DNA of 64,000 bases from Francisella halioticida (lineage in GTDB: Bacteria; Pseudomonadota; Gammaproteobacteria; Francisellales; Francisellaceae): the NCBI RefSeq assembly GCF_002211785.1, contig NZ_CP022132.1:248001-312000 (forward strand), in the 5' to 3' direction. The translations under genes and the position numbers were made by a program. The notes beneath the pieces are model-generated. The model worked only from the letters and a program-made list of their open reading frames with translations, did not search any database and was not told where the DNA came from. How positions within the stretch are numbered: the first letter of the stretch is position 1; each line of letters begins with the position of its first letter. This document shows positions 28,535-37,693 of this stretch, one piece after another.

Positions 28535-28563
28535 AACCTATAAGCTAAAATAACTTATAGGTT
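28535..28563 (-). terminator. Rho-independent terminator of rpsA
   Basis: Read on the minus strand, AACCTATAAG pairs perfectly with CTTATAGGTT across a 9-base loop and is followed by a run of seven T. It lies 30 bp after the rpsA stop, the right place and orientation to end that transcript. Confidence 0.85.
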
Positions 28564-28592
28564 GAGTAGATTTAGTATTAAAGTATTTAGAC

Positions 28593-30263
28593 TTACTTCT
28601 TGCTTAGTTGTTCTTTAATAAGGTCACCAAGAGTAGTTGGAGTCATTTGTTCTACTTTGTAGTTAGATTTGTCAGCAGAAGTGTTATCTTCATCAACAGC
28701 TTTGATAGAAAGAGCTATGCTTCTCTTCTTAGCATCAATATTGATTATTCTAACTTCTACTTCTTGATCTTCACTTAGCTCATCACGAACATCTTTTGTA
28801 TGATCAACAGATACTTCAGCAATTCTAATGAAACCATCAATATTATTGTCTTCATCAAGCATAACAACAGCACCATTTTCTTGTACTTTAGCTACTTTAC
28901 CTTTCACTAGAGAACCTTTTGGATGGATGTTGATGAAGTTCTTGAATGGATCTTCAGAAAGTTGCTTCATACTAAGAGCTATTCTTTCAAGGTCTGTATT
29001 AACAGAAACTAATACAGCTTCTACTTCATCACCTTTTTTAAGCTCTTTGATAGCTTTAGCTGGGTTGTCCCAAGCAACATCTGAAATGTGTACAAGACCA
29101 TCTATGCCACCTTCAAGCCCAATAAATACACCAAATTCAGTGATTGATCTGATTTTACCAGTAACTTTATCGCCAGTTTTGTAGTTCTTGTCAAATTCGC
29201 TCCAAGGGTTAGGTCTACATTGCTTGATACCTAGAGATATTCTATGCTTACCAGCATCTAGTTCAAGTACAATAACCTCAACTTCTTGGCCAATTGATAC
29301 AGCTTTATGAGGGTTAACATTTTTGTTAGTCCAATCCATTTCTGAAGTATGAACTAGGCCTTCGATACCTTCTTTAAGCTTAACAAAACAACCATAGTCT
29401 GTGATGTTAGTTACTGTACCCATTAGCTTAGCACCTACAGGAAGTTCGTTAGCAATATTTAGCCAAGGATCTTCACCAAGTTGCTTAATACCTAGAGATA
29501 TTCTTTGCTTGTCTTTGTCAAACTTAATTATTTTAACATCTATTTCTTGACCTATAGATAGTACATCTGTAGGGTGGCTGATTCTACTCCAAGAAATATC
29601 TGTAATATGTAGTAGGCCATCAACACCGCCAAGATCAATAAATGCACCGAAGTCTGTGATGTTCTTAACGATACCTTTAAGAACAGTACCTTCGGAGATT
29701 TTTTCTAGCATAGCATCTCTATCACCAGAGTTGTTCTCTTCAATAACAGCTTTTCTAGAAACAACGATGTTATTTCTTTTAGTATCTATCTTAACAACTT
29801 TTAATTCGATGTCTTTGTCTTCTAAGTGTGCTACATCTTTGATAGGTCTTGTATCAACTAATGAACCAGGTAAGAAAGCTCTAAGACCTTCTACATCCAT
29901 AGTGTAACCGCCACGTACGTGATTGGTGATTTTACCAAGAACAGTTTCATTGTTCTCAAAAGCATTTTCGATTCTATCCCAAAGCTCAATTTTCTTAGCT
30001 TTGTCTCTTGATAGTCTAGTTTCACCGCAGCTATTATCTAAAGCTTCTAGAACAACGTTGATTTTATCACCAACAGCTACTTCTAGTTCACCATCGTTAT
30101 TTTTTAAAGAGACTACAGGGATGAAAGATTCTGACTTAAGGCCAGCGTCAATCATTGCAAATTCTTTATCTATACTAACAACAGTTGCTTCGATGATTTT
30201 ACCTATTCTCATCTCAGTTTGTTTTAGAGATTGTTCAAATAGTTCTTTGAAATTTTCTGACAT
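28593..30263 (-). CDS. rpsA: 30S ribosomal protein S1
   Basis: A protein of about 556 residues starting at MSENFKELFEQS (30263); an ATG five codons upstream is possible but the downstream one matches S1 starts. Six S1 RNA-binding repeats are seen, with well-conserved ones at about 180-260 (KGIVKNITDFGAFIDLGGVDGLLHITD), 265-345, 352-435 and 440-520. S1 binds mRNA 5' regions and docks it on the 30S subunit. No strong Shine-Dalgarno sequence precedes it, as is usual for this self-regulated gene. Followed by a clear terminator. Confidence 0.96.
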   Translation of the reverse strand: MSENFKELFEQSLKQTEMRIGKIIEATVVSIDKEFAMIDAGLKSESFIPVVSLKNNDGELEVAVGDKINVVLEALDNSCGETRLSRDKAKKIELWDRIENAFENNETVLGKITNHVRGGYTMDVEGLRAFLPGSLVDTRPIKDVAHLEDKDIELKVVKIDTKRNNIVVSRKAVIEENNSGDRDAMLEKISEGTVLKGIVKNITDFGAFIDLGGVDGLLHITDISWSRISHPTDVLSIGQEIDVKIIKFDKDKQRISLGIKQLGEDPWLNIANELPVGAKLMGTVTNITDYGCFVKLKEGIEGLVHTSEMDWTNKNVNPHKAVSIGQEVEVIVLELDAGKHRISLGIKQCRPNPWSEFDKNYKTGDKVTGKIRSITEFGVFIGLEGGIDGLVHISDVAWDNPAKAIKELKKGDEVEAVLVSVNTDLERIALSMKQLSEDPFKNFINIHPKGSLVKGKVAKVQENGAVVMLDEDNNIDGFIRIAEVSVDHTKDVRDELSEDQEVEVRIINIDAKKRSIALSIKAVDEDNTSADKSNYKVEQMTPTTLGDLIKEQLSKK

Positions 30264-30409
30264 TTTATTTATTTCCATTTCCAGTGTGGTTGGTTATACA
30301 TGGTCTGCAAGCACCCACCGGCTTTATTAAAAAGCGCTAGCAAACAATTTTGTAATGTGTAATATTATCTAAGAGATGTCTTTTCTTCAAGAGAAAAATA
30401 AAATATTTT

Positions 30410-30874
30410 ATGTTAAATAACTTTGAAAAACACGTTTTTTTTATGCAAAAGGCTTATGAGCAAGCTCTTCTTGCCTATGATGCGGGAGAGGTACCTATTG
30501 GATCTGTAGTTGTTGATCAGAATGATCAAATTTTAGCACAATCATATAACCAGACTATAACATTAAATGATCCAACCGCTCATGCTGAGATACTTTCTTT
30601 AAGAAAAGCTGCTAAACGGTTGAATAATTATAGATTAATCGATACAAAATTGTATGTTACTTTAGAGCCATGTATAATGTGCTTTGGTGCTTTAGTTCAG
30701 GCGAGAGTTTCTGAATTGATTTATGCTTGTGATGATACTCGTGTTGGTGTTACATCGATACGAATGCTTCATCAAAGCAGAAGTTTTAACCATAAATTTC
30801 AAATAATTAATGGTGTGATGAGTCAACAATGTGGGGAGCTTTTAAGAAAGTTTTTCAAAGAAAGAAGAAAGTGA
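30410..30874 (+). CDS. tadA: tRNA-specific adenosine deaminase
   Basis: A 154-residue cytidine-deaminase-fold enzyme. Zinc motifs are HAEIL near 58 (HxE) and PCIMC near 88 (PCxxC). It converts A34 to inosine in tRNA-Arg(ACG) in the cytoplasm. First gene of a run leading into ddl and the ftsQAZ genes; only 4 bp separate it from ddl. Confidence 0.94.
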   Translation: MLNNFEKHVFFMQKAYEQALLAYDAGEVPIGSVVVDQNDQILAQSYNQTITLNDPTAHAEILSLRKAAKRLNNYRLIDTKLYVTLEPCIMCFGALVQARVSELIYACDDTRVGVTSIRMLHQSRSFNHKFQIINGVMSQQCGELLRKFFKERRK

Positions 30875-30878
30875 ATTT

Positions 30879-31766
30879 ATGAGCAAAGAAAAAATAGTTG
30901 TTTTATATGGTGGGGAGTCTCCTGAAAGAGAGGTATCTTTGAATTCTGGAAAAGCTGTCTTAGACTCATTGGTGCGTCAAGACTATGATGTTGTTGGTCT
31001 AGATGTCAGCTCAAAAGAGTTGGTATCAAAACTTTTGGAATTAAATCCCGCTAAATGCTTTATTGCCTTACATGGTGAAGATGGTGAGAATGGTAGGGTT
31101 TCTGCAGTACTTGAAATTCTAAATATTAAGAATACTAGCAGTGATATGAAAGCTTGTGTCATAGCTATGGATAAAATGCTCAGTAAGAGAATATTTGAAA
31201 GTTATGGTATTTCTACACCAAAAGCGAGAACTCTTTCGAATAAGTTAATAGAAGCAAAAGATTTAAGTTTTCCTGTTGCTGTTAAACCAATTTGCGGAGG
31301 TTCAAGTATAGCAATATCCAAAGTAAAATCAGTAGATCAGTTACAAACTGCTTATGATGAAGCTTCTAAATATGGTGAAGTAATGGTCGAAGAATGGATC
31401 TCAGGTAAAGAAATTACCGTGGCAATAGTTGGTAATAATGTTTATTCATCAGTTTGGATTGAGCCTAAAAATGAATTTTATGATTATGAATCGAAGTACT
31501 GTGGCGAGTCTATCTACCACTGTCCAAGTGGATTATGTGAGGAAAAGGAGATAGAAGTACGCCAACTAGCTAAAAAAGCATATGACTTGCTCGACTGTAA
31601 AGGACATGCTAGAGTTGATTTTATTTATGATCAAGGAGAGTTTTATATTATGGAAATAAACTCCTCTCCAGGAATGACATCAAATAGCCTTTCACCAAAA
31701 TCTGCAGCAGTAGAAGGTATTGATTTTGATGATTTTGTTAAGCTAATAATAGAACAGGCAAGATGA
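30879..31766 (+). CDS. ddl: D-alanine--D-alanine ligase
   Basis: A 295-residue ATP-grasp ligase: YGGESPEREVSLNSG at the start, LHGEDGENG near 64, the ATP-binding PVAVKPICGGSSIAI near 130 and the metal-binding MEINSSPGMTS near 264. It joins two D-alanines for peptidoglycan precursors. The stop overlaps the ftsQ start by 4 bases, the usual ddl-ftsQ arrangement of the division and cell wall cluster. Confidence 0.94.
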   Translation: MSKEKIVVLYGGESPEREVSLNSGKAVLDSLVRQDYDVVGLDVSSKELVSKLLELNPAKCFIALHGEDGENGRVSAVLEILNIKNTSSDMKACVIAMDKMLSKRIFESYGISTPKARTLSNKLIEAKDLSFPVAVKPICGGSSIAISKVKSVDQLQTAYDEASKYGEVMVEEWISGKEITVAIVGNNVYSSVWIEPKNEFYDYESKYCGESIYHCPSGLCEEKEIEVRQLAKKAYDLLDCKGHARVDFIYDQGEFYIMEINSSPGMTSNSLSPKSAAVEGIDFDDFVKLIIEQAR

Positions 31767-32455
31767 TTAGTGCTACACGCAAACCTTTGATATTAGGTTT
31801 TATATTACTTATATTACTTATATTGCTTAGTATTGTTGTATATATTGTTAGTAAAACTGATAAGGTAATCTCAAAAGTTGATGTTGTTTCTAATGATGGT
31901 TTAGTCTATATATCAAAGCAAGATTTAATAAATAAAGTTGATAAGCTTGGTAGCAAAGAGTGGTTCAATGTTAATACAGAGGTTATAGAGAAATACCTTC
32001 GCTCATTTAAAGGGGTTGATTACACTTTAGTAAAAAAAGTATGGCCATCTACACTTGTTATATATTTATATGATCACAAACCCGTTGCTTATTGGAATAA
32101 CAATAAAATTTTATTAGATAATATGAATATCATTACACCACAAGTTTTCAGTTATGATGGGAAGCTACCTTATATAGAAAGTAGTGATAATGATAATAAG
32201 GACTATATTTACGAGACTTATCAAGAACTAAACAGTATTGCTAAACAAAATGGTACAGAGATAATAAAGATCTACTATAGTGGTAATCAGTTTAGTTTAC
32301 TGTTTGCAAATGATATGAAAGTCATTCTTGGTTCAAAAAAGTTACGTCTAAGACTAGAATTATTTTTTAAATCATATCAAAAAGTAAAAGATTATCATTC
32401 AGTAGAATATTTTGATATGCGCTACAGTGATGGGTTCGCTGTGAAGTATAGGTAG
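31763..32455 (+). CDS. ftsQ: Cell division protein FtsQ
   Basis: A 230-residue bitopic membrane protein: a short cytoplasmic start, one hydrophobic helix (about 8-29), then a periplasmic POTRA domain (VDVVSNDGLVYISKQDL..., WPSTLVIYLYDHKPVAYWN) and the FtsQ beta domain. It links early and late divisome proteins (FtsK, FtsL, FtsB). Overlaps ddl by 4 bases and is followed by about 106 bp with its own promoter-like site before ftsA. Confidence 0.9.
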   Translation: MISATRKPLILGFILLILLILLSIVVYIVSKTDKVISKVDVVSNDGLVYISKQDLINKVDKLGSKEWFNVNTEVIEKYLRSFKGVDYTLVKKVWPSTLVIYLYDHKPVAYWNNNKILLDNMNIITPQVFSYDGKLPYIESSDNDNKDYIYETYQELNSIAKQNGTEIIKIYYSGNQFSLLFANDMKVILGSKKLRLRLELFFKSYQKVKDYHSVEYFDMRYSDGFAVKYR

Positions 32456-32473
32456 AAAAGATATTTATTTCTA

Positions 32474-32502
32474 TTGGTTTTCTATGATTATATGCATATA
32501 AT
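32474..32502 (+). promoter_or_regulatory. Probable promoter of ftsA-ftsZ
   Basis: TTGGTT (32474-32479) and TATAAT (32497-32502) are 17 bases apart in the only gap between ftsQ and ftsA, about 60 bp before ftsA. A perfect -10 and a moderate -35 make this a credible promoter giving extra FtsA and FtsZ. Confidence 0.6.
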
Positions 32503-32561
32503 GTAATATAAGTATATATGCGAATAAAAAATATCTGTCTTTAAAATTGGGGCTAAATTAA

Positions 32562-33824
32562 ATGAGTTTTGGGAATAATAATTTTTGTGCGGTCGATCTA
32601 GGTTCTCACAAGGTGGCTGTTGCGATTGGCCAGCTTGCGGAAAATAATAGTATAAAAATACTAGGGGTCAGCCAGAAAAAATCTAAAGGTATAAAGCAAG
32701 GTTCAGTAATTAACCTTGAGATGGCGATGGAAACACTAAATGCGGCATTAGATGAAGCTAAAAGTATAGCCGGGGTTGATGTTAGAGAGGTAACCTTAGG
32801 TATAAGTGCTCCAAGTATAGCAGGCTTTAACTCATATGGATTAGCAGCTGTGGATAATGGTGAAGTTAGCATGGAAGATCTTGCAATGGCAATAAAAACA
32901 GCAAAAGCTGTACCAATGTCTGCTGATACTGAAATGCTCCATGTTTTGCAAAGAGATTATATTGTTGATGGCCAATCTGGTGTTACAGAACCAATAGGTA
33001 TGTTTGCTGTGAGATTGGAATCTAATGTGCATATCATAGTAGCTTCTTCGCGCTTGTTACAAAATGTTAGGAAATGTATTTCAAATTGTGGTTATAAAAT
33101 AAGTAGCTTGGTAGTTGAACATTTAGCAGCAAGTAGTGCCACTCTTACAGAGAATGAGAAAGAGATGGGAGTTTGCTTAGTCAATCTTGGAGCTGATTCT
33201 ACAAGTTTTTCTGTATTCTCAGATGGAGGAATTTGCTACACATCTAGTATTACAACAGGCGGTAATAGTATCTCTTCAGATATATCAAAAGTATTTAGGC
33301 TTCCTATAGAAGCAGCAGAAAGCCTGAAATTACAATATGGTTATGCCGCAAGCAAATATCTTAAAAATCCAGATGAGAAAATAGATATTCCAAACTCTTT
33401 GGGCAATGCTAAGAAAAGAATATCGCTACAAGATTTGTCGTTGGTTATAGAAGCTAGAGTTGAGGAAATATTTGAGTCTTTGTATAGAGAGCTAGATCAA
33501 AATCGATTACTTGAGGTGATTTCCTCAGGGATAGTATTTACTGGTGGTGGAGCGAAATTAAAAGGTCTTGCAAGGCTAGCTGAAGATATGTTTAAGTTAC
33601 CTGTAAGAGTTGGTGGCCCAATAGAGGTTAGTGGAGCAAATGAAGTAGTGCATAATCCTTCTTACTCAACCGTTGTTGGATTATTAAAGTATGCTTCAGA
33701 GAATGCTCAAGAAGGATCTGAACAAAGTGTCGATGAAGATATGATAGAAATTGATGGAGATACAGATAAATCTAAGAAAAAGATAATATCATCAGTAAAA
33801 GGATGGTTTTCGAATAATTTTTAA
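32562..33824 (+). CDS. ftsA: Cell division protein FtsA
   Basis: A 420-residue actin-like ATPase. It starts with the phosphate-1 motif CAVDLGSHKVAVAIG, has the SHS2/1C domain at about 85-165, phosphate-2 GVCLVNLGADSTSFSVFSDG near 205 and the adenosine motif IVFTGGGAKLKG near 325. The C-terminal amphipathic helix (KKIISSVKGWFSNNF) anchors it and FtsZ to the inner membrane. 43 bp upstream of ftsZ. Confidence 0.95.
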   Translation: MSFGNNNFCAVDLGSHKVAVAIGQLAENNSIKILGVSQKKSKGIKQGSVINLEMAMETLNAALDEAKSIAGVDVREVTLGISAPSIAGFNSYGLAAVDNGEVSMEDLAMAIKTAKAVPMSADTEMLHVLQRDYIVDGQSGVTEPIGMFAVRLESNVHIIVASSRLLQNVRKCISNCGYKISSLVVEHLAASSATLTENEKEMGVCLVNLGADSTSFSVFSDGGICYTSSITTGGNSISSDISKVFRLPIEAAESLKLQYGYAASKYLKNPDEKIDIPNSLGNAKKRISLQDLSLVIEARVEEIFESLYRELDQNRLLEVISSGIVFTGGGAKLKGLARLAEDMFKLPVRVGGPIEVSGANEVVHNPSYSTVVGLLKYASENAQEGSEQSVDEDMIEIDGDTDKSKKKIISSVKGWFSNNF

Positions 33825-33867
33825 GATATAAATGGGTTAGAAATAATAAAATAAAGGAGTGTACAAT

Positions 33868-35007
33868 ATGTTTGATTTTAATGATTCAATGGTTTCAAGT
33901 GCCATAATTAAAGTTGTTGGTGTTGGTGGCGGGGGCGGTAATGCTGTACAACATATGTGTGAAGAGGTTACTGACGTTGAATTTTTTGCTTTAAATACTG
34001 ATGGTCAAGCATTATCAAAGTCAAAAGTTCAAAATGTGCTACAAATTGGTACTAACCTTACTAAAGGTCTAGGTGCTGGCGCAAACCCTGACGTTGGTAA
34101 AAGAGCTGCTACAGAAGATAGAGCTAAGATTGAGCAGTTGTTAGAAGGTGCTGATATGGTTTTCATCACTGCCGGCATGGGTGGTGGTACAGGTACTGGT
34201 GGAGCTCCTGTTGTTGCAGAAGTTGCAAAAGAGATGGGGATTCTTACAGTAGCAGTAGTTACAAAACCTTTCCCATTTGAAGGGCCTAGAAGAATGAAAG
34301 CTGCTGAATACGGTATTGATGAGCTTACTCAACATGTTGATTCTATAATTACAGTACCTAATGAAAAACTTCTAAGTGTACTTGGTAAAGGAGCATCTCT
34401 TTTAGATGCTTTTAATGCTGCAAATGATGTGTTAGGAAATGCTGTAAAAGGTGTTTCTGAACTAATTACTAAGCCAGGTTTAATTAACGTCGACTTTGCT
34501 GATGTCAGAGCAGTAATGACTGATATGGGTCTAGCGATGATGGGTATGGGTCAAGCGACTGGTGAAAACAGAGCAAGAGAAGCTGCAGAAGCTGCTATTT
34601 CAAGCCCTCTTTTAGAAGATATCAATTTAGATGGTGCTAAAGGTGTAATCGTAAATATTACAGCAGGCATGGACATGTCTATCGGCGAGTTTGAAGAAGT
34701 TGGTGAAGTTATTAGATCTTTCATTTCTGATGAAGCGATAGTAATAGCTGGTACTGTTATTGATCCGGATATGTCTGATTCTATGAATGTAACAGTTGTT
34801 GTTACTGGTATAGAAAAAGTTGCTATGAAAAAAGGTTTTGGTGTTGAGAAAAAAACTGCTCCTAGTCAAGGGTCCAGCTTTTCAAGTAAGCCAAGCACCC
34901 CTTTTGTAAGAAAGGAGGTTGAGGTTGCCGGTTCTAGTGATAGCTTGAAGCTTGATTTAGATTCAACAGACAAATCAGATATACCTAGTTTCTTGAGAAG
35001 AAGATAA
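33868..35007 (+). CDS. ftsZ: Cell division protein FtsZ
   Basis: A 379-residue tubulin-like GTPase. The ATG at 33868 was chosen because AAAGGAG lies 9 bases upstream; a GTG at 33859 overlaps that site. Motifs: [14 protein letters not shown] near 18, the GTP loop [12 protein letters not shown] near 103, and FPFEGPRR near 133. The C-terminal linker ends with DIPSFLRRR, the peptide that binds FtsA and ZipA. Forms the division ring. Confidence 0.96.
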   Translation: MFDFNDSMVSSAIIKVVGVGGGGGNAVQHMCEEVTDVEFFALNTDGQALSKSKVQNVLQIGTNLTKGLGAGANPDVGKRAATEDRAKIEQLLEGADMVFITAGMGGGTGTGGAPVVAEVAKEMGILTVAVVTKPFPFEGPRRMKAAEYGIDELTQHVDSIITVPNEKLLSVLGKGASLLDAFNAANDVLGNAVKGVSELITKPGLINVDFADVRAVMTDMGLAMMGMGQATGENRAREAAEAAISSPLLEDINLDGAKGVIVNITAGMDMSIGEFEEVGEVIRSFISDEAIVIAGTVIDPDMSDSMNVTVVVTGIEKVAMKKGFGVEKKTAPSQGSSFSSKPSTPFVRKEVEVAGSSDSLKLDLDSTDKSDIPSFLRRR

Positions 35008-35029
35008 TAAAACTAAACTTTAAGAGAGC

Positions 35030-35890
35030 ATGATGAAACAAAAAACAATAGCAAATCAGTTTTCTGTAACAGGCATAGGCTTACATTCTGGTGTAGATGT
35101 TTCTATGATAATTAAGCCTGCTGATATTAATACAGGAATAGTATTTAGCAGAGCAGACTTGAATCCTGTAGTTGATATTAAAGTAACTCCTTTTAACATT
35201 AAAGAGGCTGTTATGTGTACTCTTTTAACAAAAGAAGGTGATCAAAATTTAGCAGTATCAACAATAGAACATTTAATGTCAGCATTTGCTATGTTTGAAG
35301 TGGATAATGTGCTCGTTGAAGTTAATGCTCCTGAACTTCCTGTGATGGATGGAAGTTCTTACGAGTTTACTCAGCTTTTAAAAAATGTTGGAGTAGTAGA
35401 TCAAATTTCTGACAGAAAAGGAATTAAGCTTTTAAAGCCTGTAAGAGTTGAGCATGAAGACAAATTTGCTGAAGCTTTACCAAGTGATACTCTTAAATAT
35501 GAATTTAAAATACAGTGGGATCATCCAATAATAGCTGCGACAAATGATCATATTATATTTGAGTATAATCTCGATGAATATATTGAAATGGTATCAAAAG
35601 CTAGAACATTTGGCTTTTATGAACAACTTGCTTACTTACATCAAAACAATCTTGCCAAGGGAGCATCTTTAGATAATGCCGTGGGTATTAGTAATGAAGG
35701 TGTTCTTAATGAAGATGGTTTACGTTATGATGATGAGTTTGTTAGGCATAAGCTTTTAGATGCTATTGGTGACTTCTATGTTGGAGGTTATATTCTAGGC
35801 CATTTTAACTGTTTTAAATCTGGACATACTCTTAATAACAAGCTTTTACATGCTATTTTTGCTGATAAAAGTGCATGGGAATATATTTAA
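35030..35890 (+). CDS. lpxC: UDP-3-O-acyl-N-acetylglucosamine deacetylase
   Basis: A 286-residue zinc deacetylase, the committed step of lipid A synthesis. Visible: GIGLHSG at the start, zinc-ligand His in STIEHLMSA near 78, ARTFGFYEQ near 187, and the second zinc set in RHKLLDAIGDFYVGGY near 242 (HxxxD). A second ATG sits at the next codon. 22 bp after ftsZ, the usual end of the cell-division cluster; converges on dnaX with 18 bp between them. Confidence 0.95.
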   Translation: MMKQKTIANQFSVTGIGLHSGVDVSMIIKPADINTGIVFSRADLNPVVDIKVTPFNIKEAVMCTLLTKEGDQNLAVSTIEHLMSAFAMFEVDNVLVEVNAPELPVMDGSSYEFTQLLKNVGVVDQISDRKGIKLLKPVRVEHEDKFAEALPSDTLKYEFKIQWDHPIIAATNDHIIFEYNLDEYIEMVSKARTFGFYEQLAYLHQNNLAKGASLDNAVGISNEGVLNEDGLRYDDEFVRHKLLDAIGDFYVGGYILGHFNCFKSGHTLNNKLLHAIFADKSAWEYI

Positions 35891-35908
35891 AATTTAAGTC
35901 AAGTTTCT

Positions 35909-37534
35909 TCAATCTGTTAGAACTATATTTTCATCTTTGATATCTAACTCCAAACTATCTTTTATTAGCTTTACGCTTTTATCACCATGGATTTTTTGCA
36001 CAGCATTATCACGTTTTATTTCAGCAGGAGATTTGTTATTGTTCGTGGCATTATTAGGTAAATTTTTAATATCGAGCCTAAAACTGGGATTGTTTAATAA
36101 TTCACAAATAGCAGATTGTAGCTTTGTAATACTTTGTGGATCAAGTTCTAGAATTTTTTTAGCGTCATCATTTAGTTGGATCTGATAAGTATCAATATTA
36201 TTTTTGATTAGATGGCTGTTGAATGCTAGTGTTTTTGTAAAACCTTTAAGCTTTATTTTATTAAGTGTAGTAAACCAGTGTTTATCAAGATCACTATACT
36301 CTTCTTGCTTCTGAGTATCTATTTTTTGTGGTTTAATAGGATCAGTAGTAGGTTTAATAAATTGTTCTTTAAGGTTGGATAGATCTTTATTTTTAGGTTT
36401 AGTTATATTGTTAGTATTAGATTGAGAAAAATTGTTGTTATTACTTAAACTTTTTTTTTTGAAAGCTATTAGTCTAAGAATAGCCATTGCTAGTCCAGTC
36501 TCAAAGTTTGGAGCTAATGAGAGATCTTTTTTTGCTGAAATAGTAAGCTGATAAAGCAAATGAGCTTGCTCAATATCTATCTTTTCTAGAATAGTATTTA
36601 TTAGATCCACATTTATTTGATTTGTAGAATCTAAACTCTGAGTGATACCATATAGGCAGCAGCTAAACCAAACTTCTGCTATTCGATCTAGTACAGCCTC
36701 AGCATTATCTTCAGATAGAGTTAGGTTTTTAACCGCCGATAATATTTTATTAGGAGTATCATTTATAATGGCATCTATTAAGATGTAAATTTCTTCACTA
36801 TCTACGATACCAAGCATTTGTTTAATTTGAGATTGCTCAAGCTTGCCACCACAAAAGCTAATTGCTTGATCAAGCAGACTTAGAGCATCCCGAAGGCTAC
36901 CTTTTGCATGATAGGCCATATAATCAAGAGATTGCTCATCCACTTCAATATTTTCCTTAGAAAGAACCATCTTCAACTGGTCTTTTATATCAGCTTGAGA
37001 TATGTGCTTTAGATGAAGTTGTATACATCTGGATAATATAGTAACAGGTATTTTATGATAATCTGTAGTAGCTAAGATAAATTTTACATATTCAGGAGGT
37101 TCTTCTAGAGTTTTTAGCAATGCGTTAAAGCTCTGCTTAGATAGCATATGCACTTCATCTATTAGATAAACTTTGTAACGGCCTTGTGATGGCATGTATT
37201 GTATGTTGTCTAGAATCTCTTTTGTTTCTTCAACGCCTGTGCGAGATGCAGCATCAATCTCTATTAGATCGATAAAGTTATTATTGTTAATAGCAACACA
37301 GTTTTCACATTCATTACATGGCTCTGCAGTTACACCTGTTTTACAGTTTAAACATTTTGCCAATAGTCTACCTAAGGTTGTTTTACCAACTCCTCTTGTG
37401 CCGGTAAAAAGGTATGCATGGTGAACTTTTTGCGCTTCTAGTGCATGCACTAAACTATTAAGGGCATGCTGTTGACCAGCAACCTCTGAAAATGATTGAG
37501 GTCTATATTTTCTCGCTAATGCTTGATATGACAT
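35909..37534 (-). CDS. dnaX: DNA polymerase III subunit tau/gamma
   Basis: A 541-residue clamp-loader ATPase. Walker A is GTRGVGKTTLGR near 45, a zinc-binding set C-x8-C-x2-C-x2-C at about 64-79, Walker B YLIDEVHML near 124, and SRC of the sensor-1 region near 167. Domain III ends near 360. It then has a polar Asn/Lys/Gln linker and a C-terminal tau domain for DnaB and alpha. A run of ten A (minus strand, 36451-36460) lies exactly at the linker; a slip in either direction gives a stop within three codons, so a gamma-like product is likely. Confidence 0.93.
   Translation of the reverse strand: MSYQALARKYRPQSFSEVAGQQHALNSLVHALEAQKVHHAYLFTGTRGVGKTTLGRLLAKCLNCKTGVTAEPCNECENCVAINNNNFIDLIEIDAASRTGVEETKEILDNIQYMPSQGRYKVYLIDEVHMLSKQSFNALLKTLEEPPEYVKFILATTDYHKIPVTILSRCIQLHLKHISQADIKDQLKMVLSKENIEVDEQSLDYMAYHAKGSLRDALSLLDQAISFCGGKLEQSQIKQMLGIVDSEEIYILIDAIINDTPNKILSAVKNLTLSEDNAEAVLDRIAEVWFSCCLYGITQSLDSTNQINVDLINTILEKIDIEQAHLLYQLTISAKKDLSLAPNFETGLAMAILRLIAFKKKSLSNNNNFSQSNTNNITKPKNKDLSNLKEQFIKPTTDPIKPQKIDTQKQEEYSDLDKHWFTTLNKIKLKGFTKTLAFNSHLIKNNIDTYQIQLNDDAKKILELDPQSITKLQSAICELLNNPSFRLDIKNLPNNATNNNKSPAEIKRDNAVQKIHGDKSVKLIKDSLELDIKDENIVLTD
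36451..36460 (-). other. A10 slippery run in dnaX
   Basis: Codons 359-362 read AAA AAA AAA AGT. With one extra A in the mRNA, or a -1 ribosomal slip, translation continues Lys-Phe-Lys-stop (AAG TTT AAG TAA). With one A fewer it continues Val-stop (GTT TAA). Both give proteins of about 362-364 residues that keep domains I-III and lose the tau part. Confidence 0.6.
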
Positions 37535-37693
37535 TTACAAATTTTTATTTAAAAATTCTTATACTAAATGATAGCAGAGTTGCTTCAAAAGAATAAGGTA
37601 TTATTTTGATAACTTTAGTCAGTCTTTGTTTGTAATATTTATTCTAAAAATATAAAATTTATATACAAAATTTAACTAACAAAAAAATATCAA

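Noticed and set aside
28828-30330. Long open frames on the plus strand across rpsA
   Set aside because: They are antisense shadows of a highly conserved ribosomal gene, with no start signals and unlikely protein composition.
34141-34869. Minus-strand frames across ftsZ
   Set aside because: Shadows of ftsZ codon usage; His/Asn/Ser/Thr-rich translations without starts.
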